This document shows, one piece after another, positions 63,935-64,000 of a DNA stretch of 64,000 nucleotides. This DNA comes from Gemmatimonas groenlandica. GTDB lineage: Bacteria; Gemmatimonadota; Gemmatimonadetes; Gemmatimonadales; Gemmatimonadaceae. Position numbers and translations under genes: made by a program. The notes beneath the pieces were generated by a model that saw nothing but the letters and a program-made list of their open reading frames with translations, was not told the origin of the DNA and did not search any database. Location: NCBI RefSeq assembly GCF_013004105.1, contig NZ_CP053085.1, forward strand, positions 4,898,001 through 4,962,000, read 5' to 3'. The stretch's first letter is position 1. Every line of letters begins with the position of its first letter.

Positions 63935-64000
63935 GGCACCACCCGGCGAGCGGATGGGCTGCGACCACTATGAGCGCAACCCGTGCGAGAGAGCCAGTTC

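Overview
The window is GC-rich bacterial chromosome, read here as Gemmatimonadota (Gemmatimonas-like). This rests on two kinase remnants carrying the GGGGMSRVF-type opening common in that phylum, abundant secreted beta-barrels and lipoproteins, and a planctomycete-type cytochrome/DUF1501 pair. The placement is an inference; there is no rRNA gene in the window, and I saw no tRNA or CRISPR array.

Layout. 1-9 kb: the 3' part of a large AAA/TPR regulator, a DUF4242 protein, gamma-glutamyltransferase, then a translationally coupled trio (unknown small protein, tandem KaiC-like ATPase, GAF histidine kinase). 9-17 kb: a MoeB-type E1/rhodanese enzyme divergent from an Asp-box propeller gene overlapping a MoaD-like gene; a run of coupled metabolic genes (iron alcohol dehydrogenase, thioesterase, quinone reductase, GNAT); fasciclin protein; RecQ. 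17-23 kb: secreted proteins, a lipoprotein hydrolase, a FAD oxidoreductase, an AraC regulator divergent from a DJ-1/PfpI protein. 23.5-28 kb: a four-gene DevC/DevA/HlyD/TolC exporter operon. 28-35 kb: GNAT, di-heme peroxidase with a YtkA-like lipoprotein, a TetR repressor facing an outer-membrane barrel gene across a promoter with two matched operators, DUF2306, L,D-transpeptidase. 35-40 kb: phosphoesterase, lipid kinase and PAP2 genes, and a LytS/LytTR two-component pair. 40-47 kb: FG-GAP lipoprotein, giant DUF1549/DUF1553 cytochrome, DUF1501. 47-53 kb: a signalling block (chemoreceptor, PAS hybrid kinase, GGDEF).

From about 53.2 to 62.2 kb the character changes. Four same-orientation fragments of the C-terminus of epoxyqueuosine reductase (QueG) are spaced through the region. 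Between them lie a VapBC module, a BrnTA module, two truncated Ser/Thr kinase genes, a frameshifted amidohydrolase, pieces of an IS91-family transposase, an IS3 OrfA remnant and a 5'-truncated UvrC/Cho-like gene. An intact cardiolipin synthase sits inside. The QueG fragments behave like repeated separators of a cassette-like array, and this is the most unusual thing in the window. A second, smaller mosaic at 17.74-17.90 kb joins a copy of the tetR 3' end to a copy of a recQ segment. The window ends in a hybrid kinase whose GAF domain carries an in-frame amber codon.
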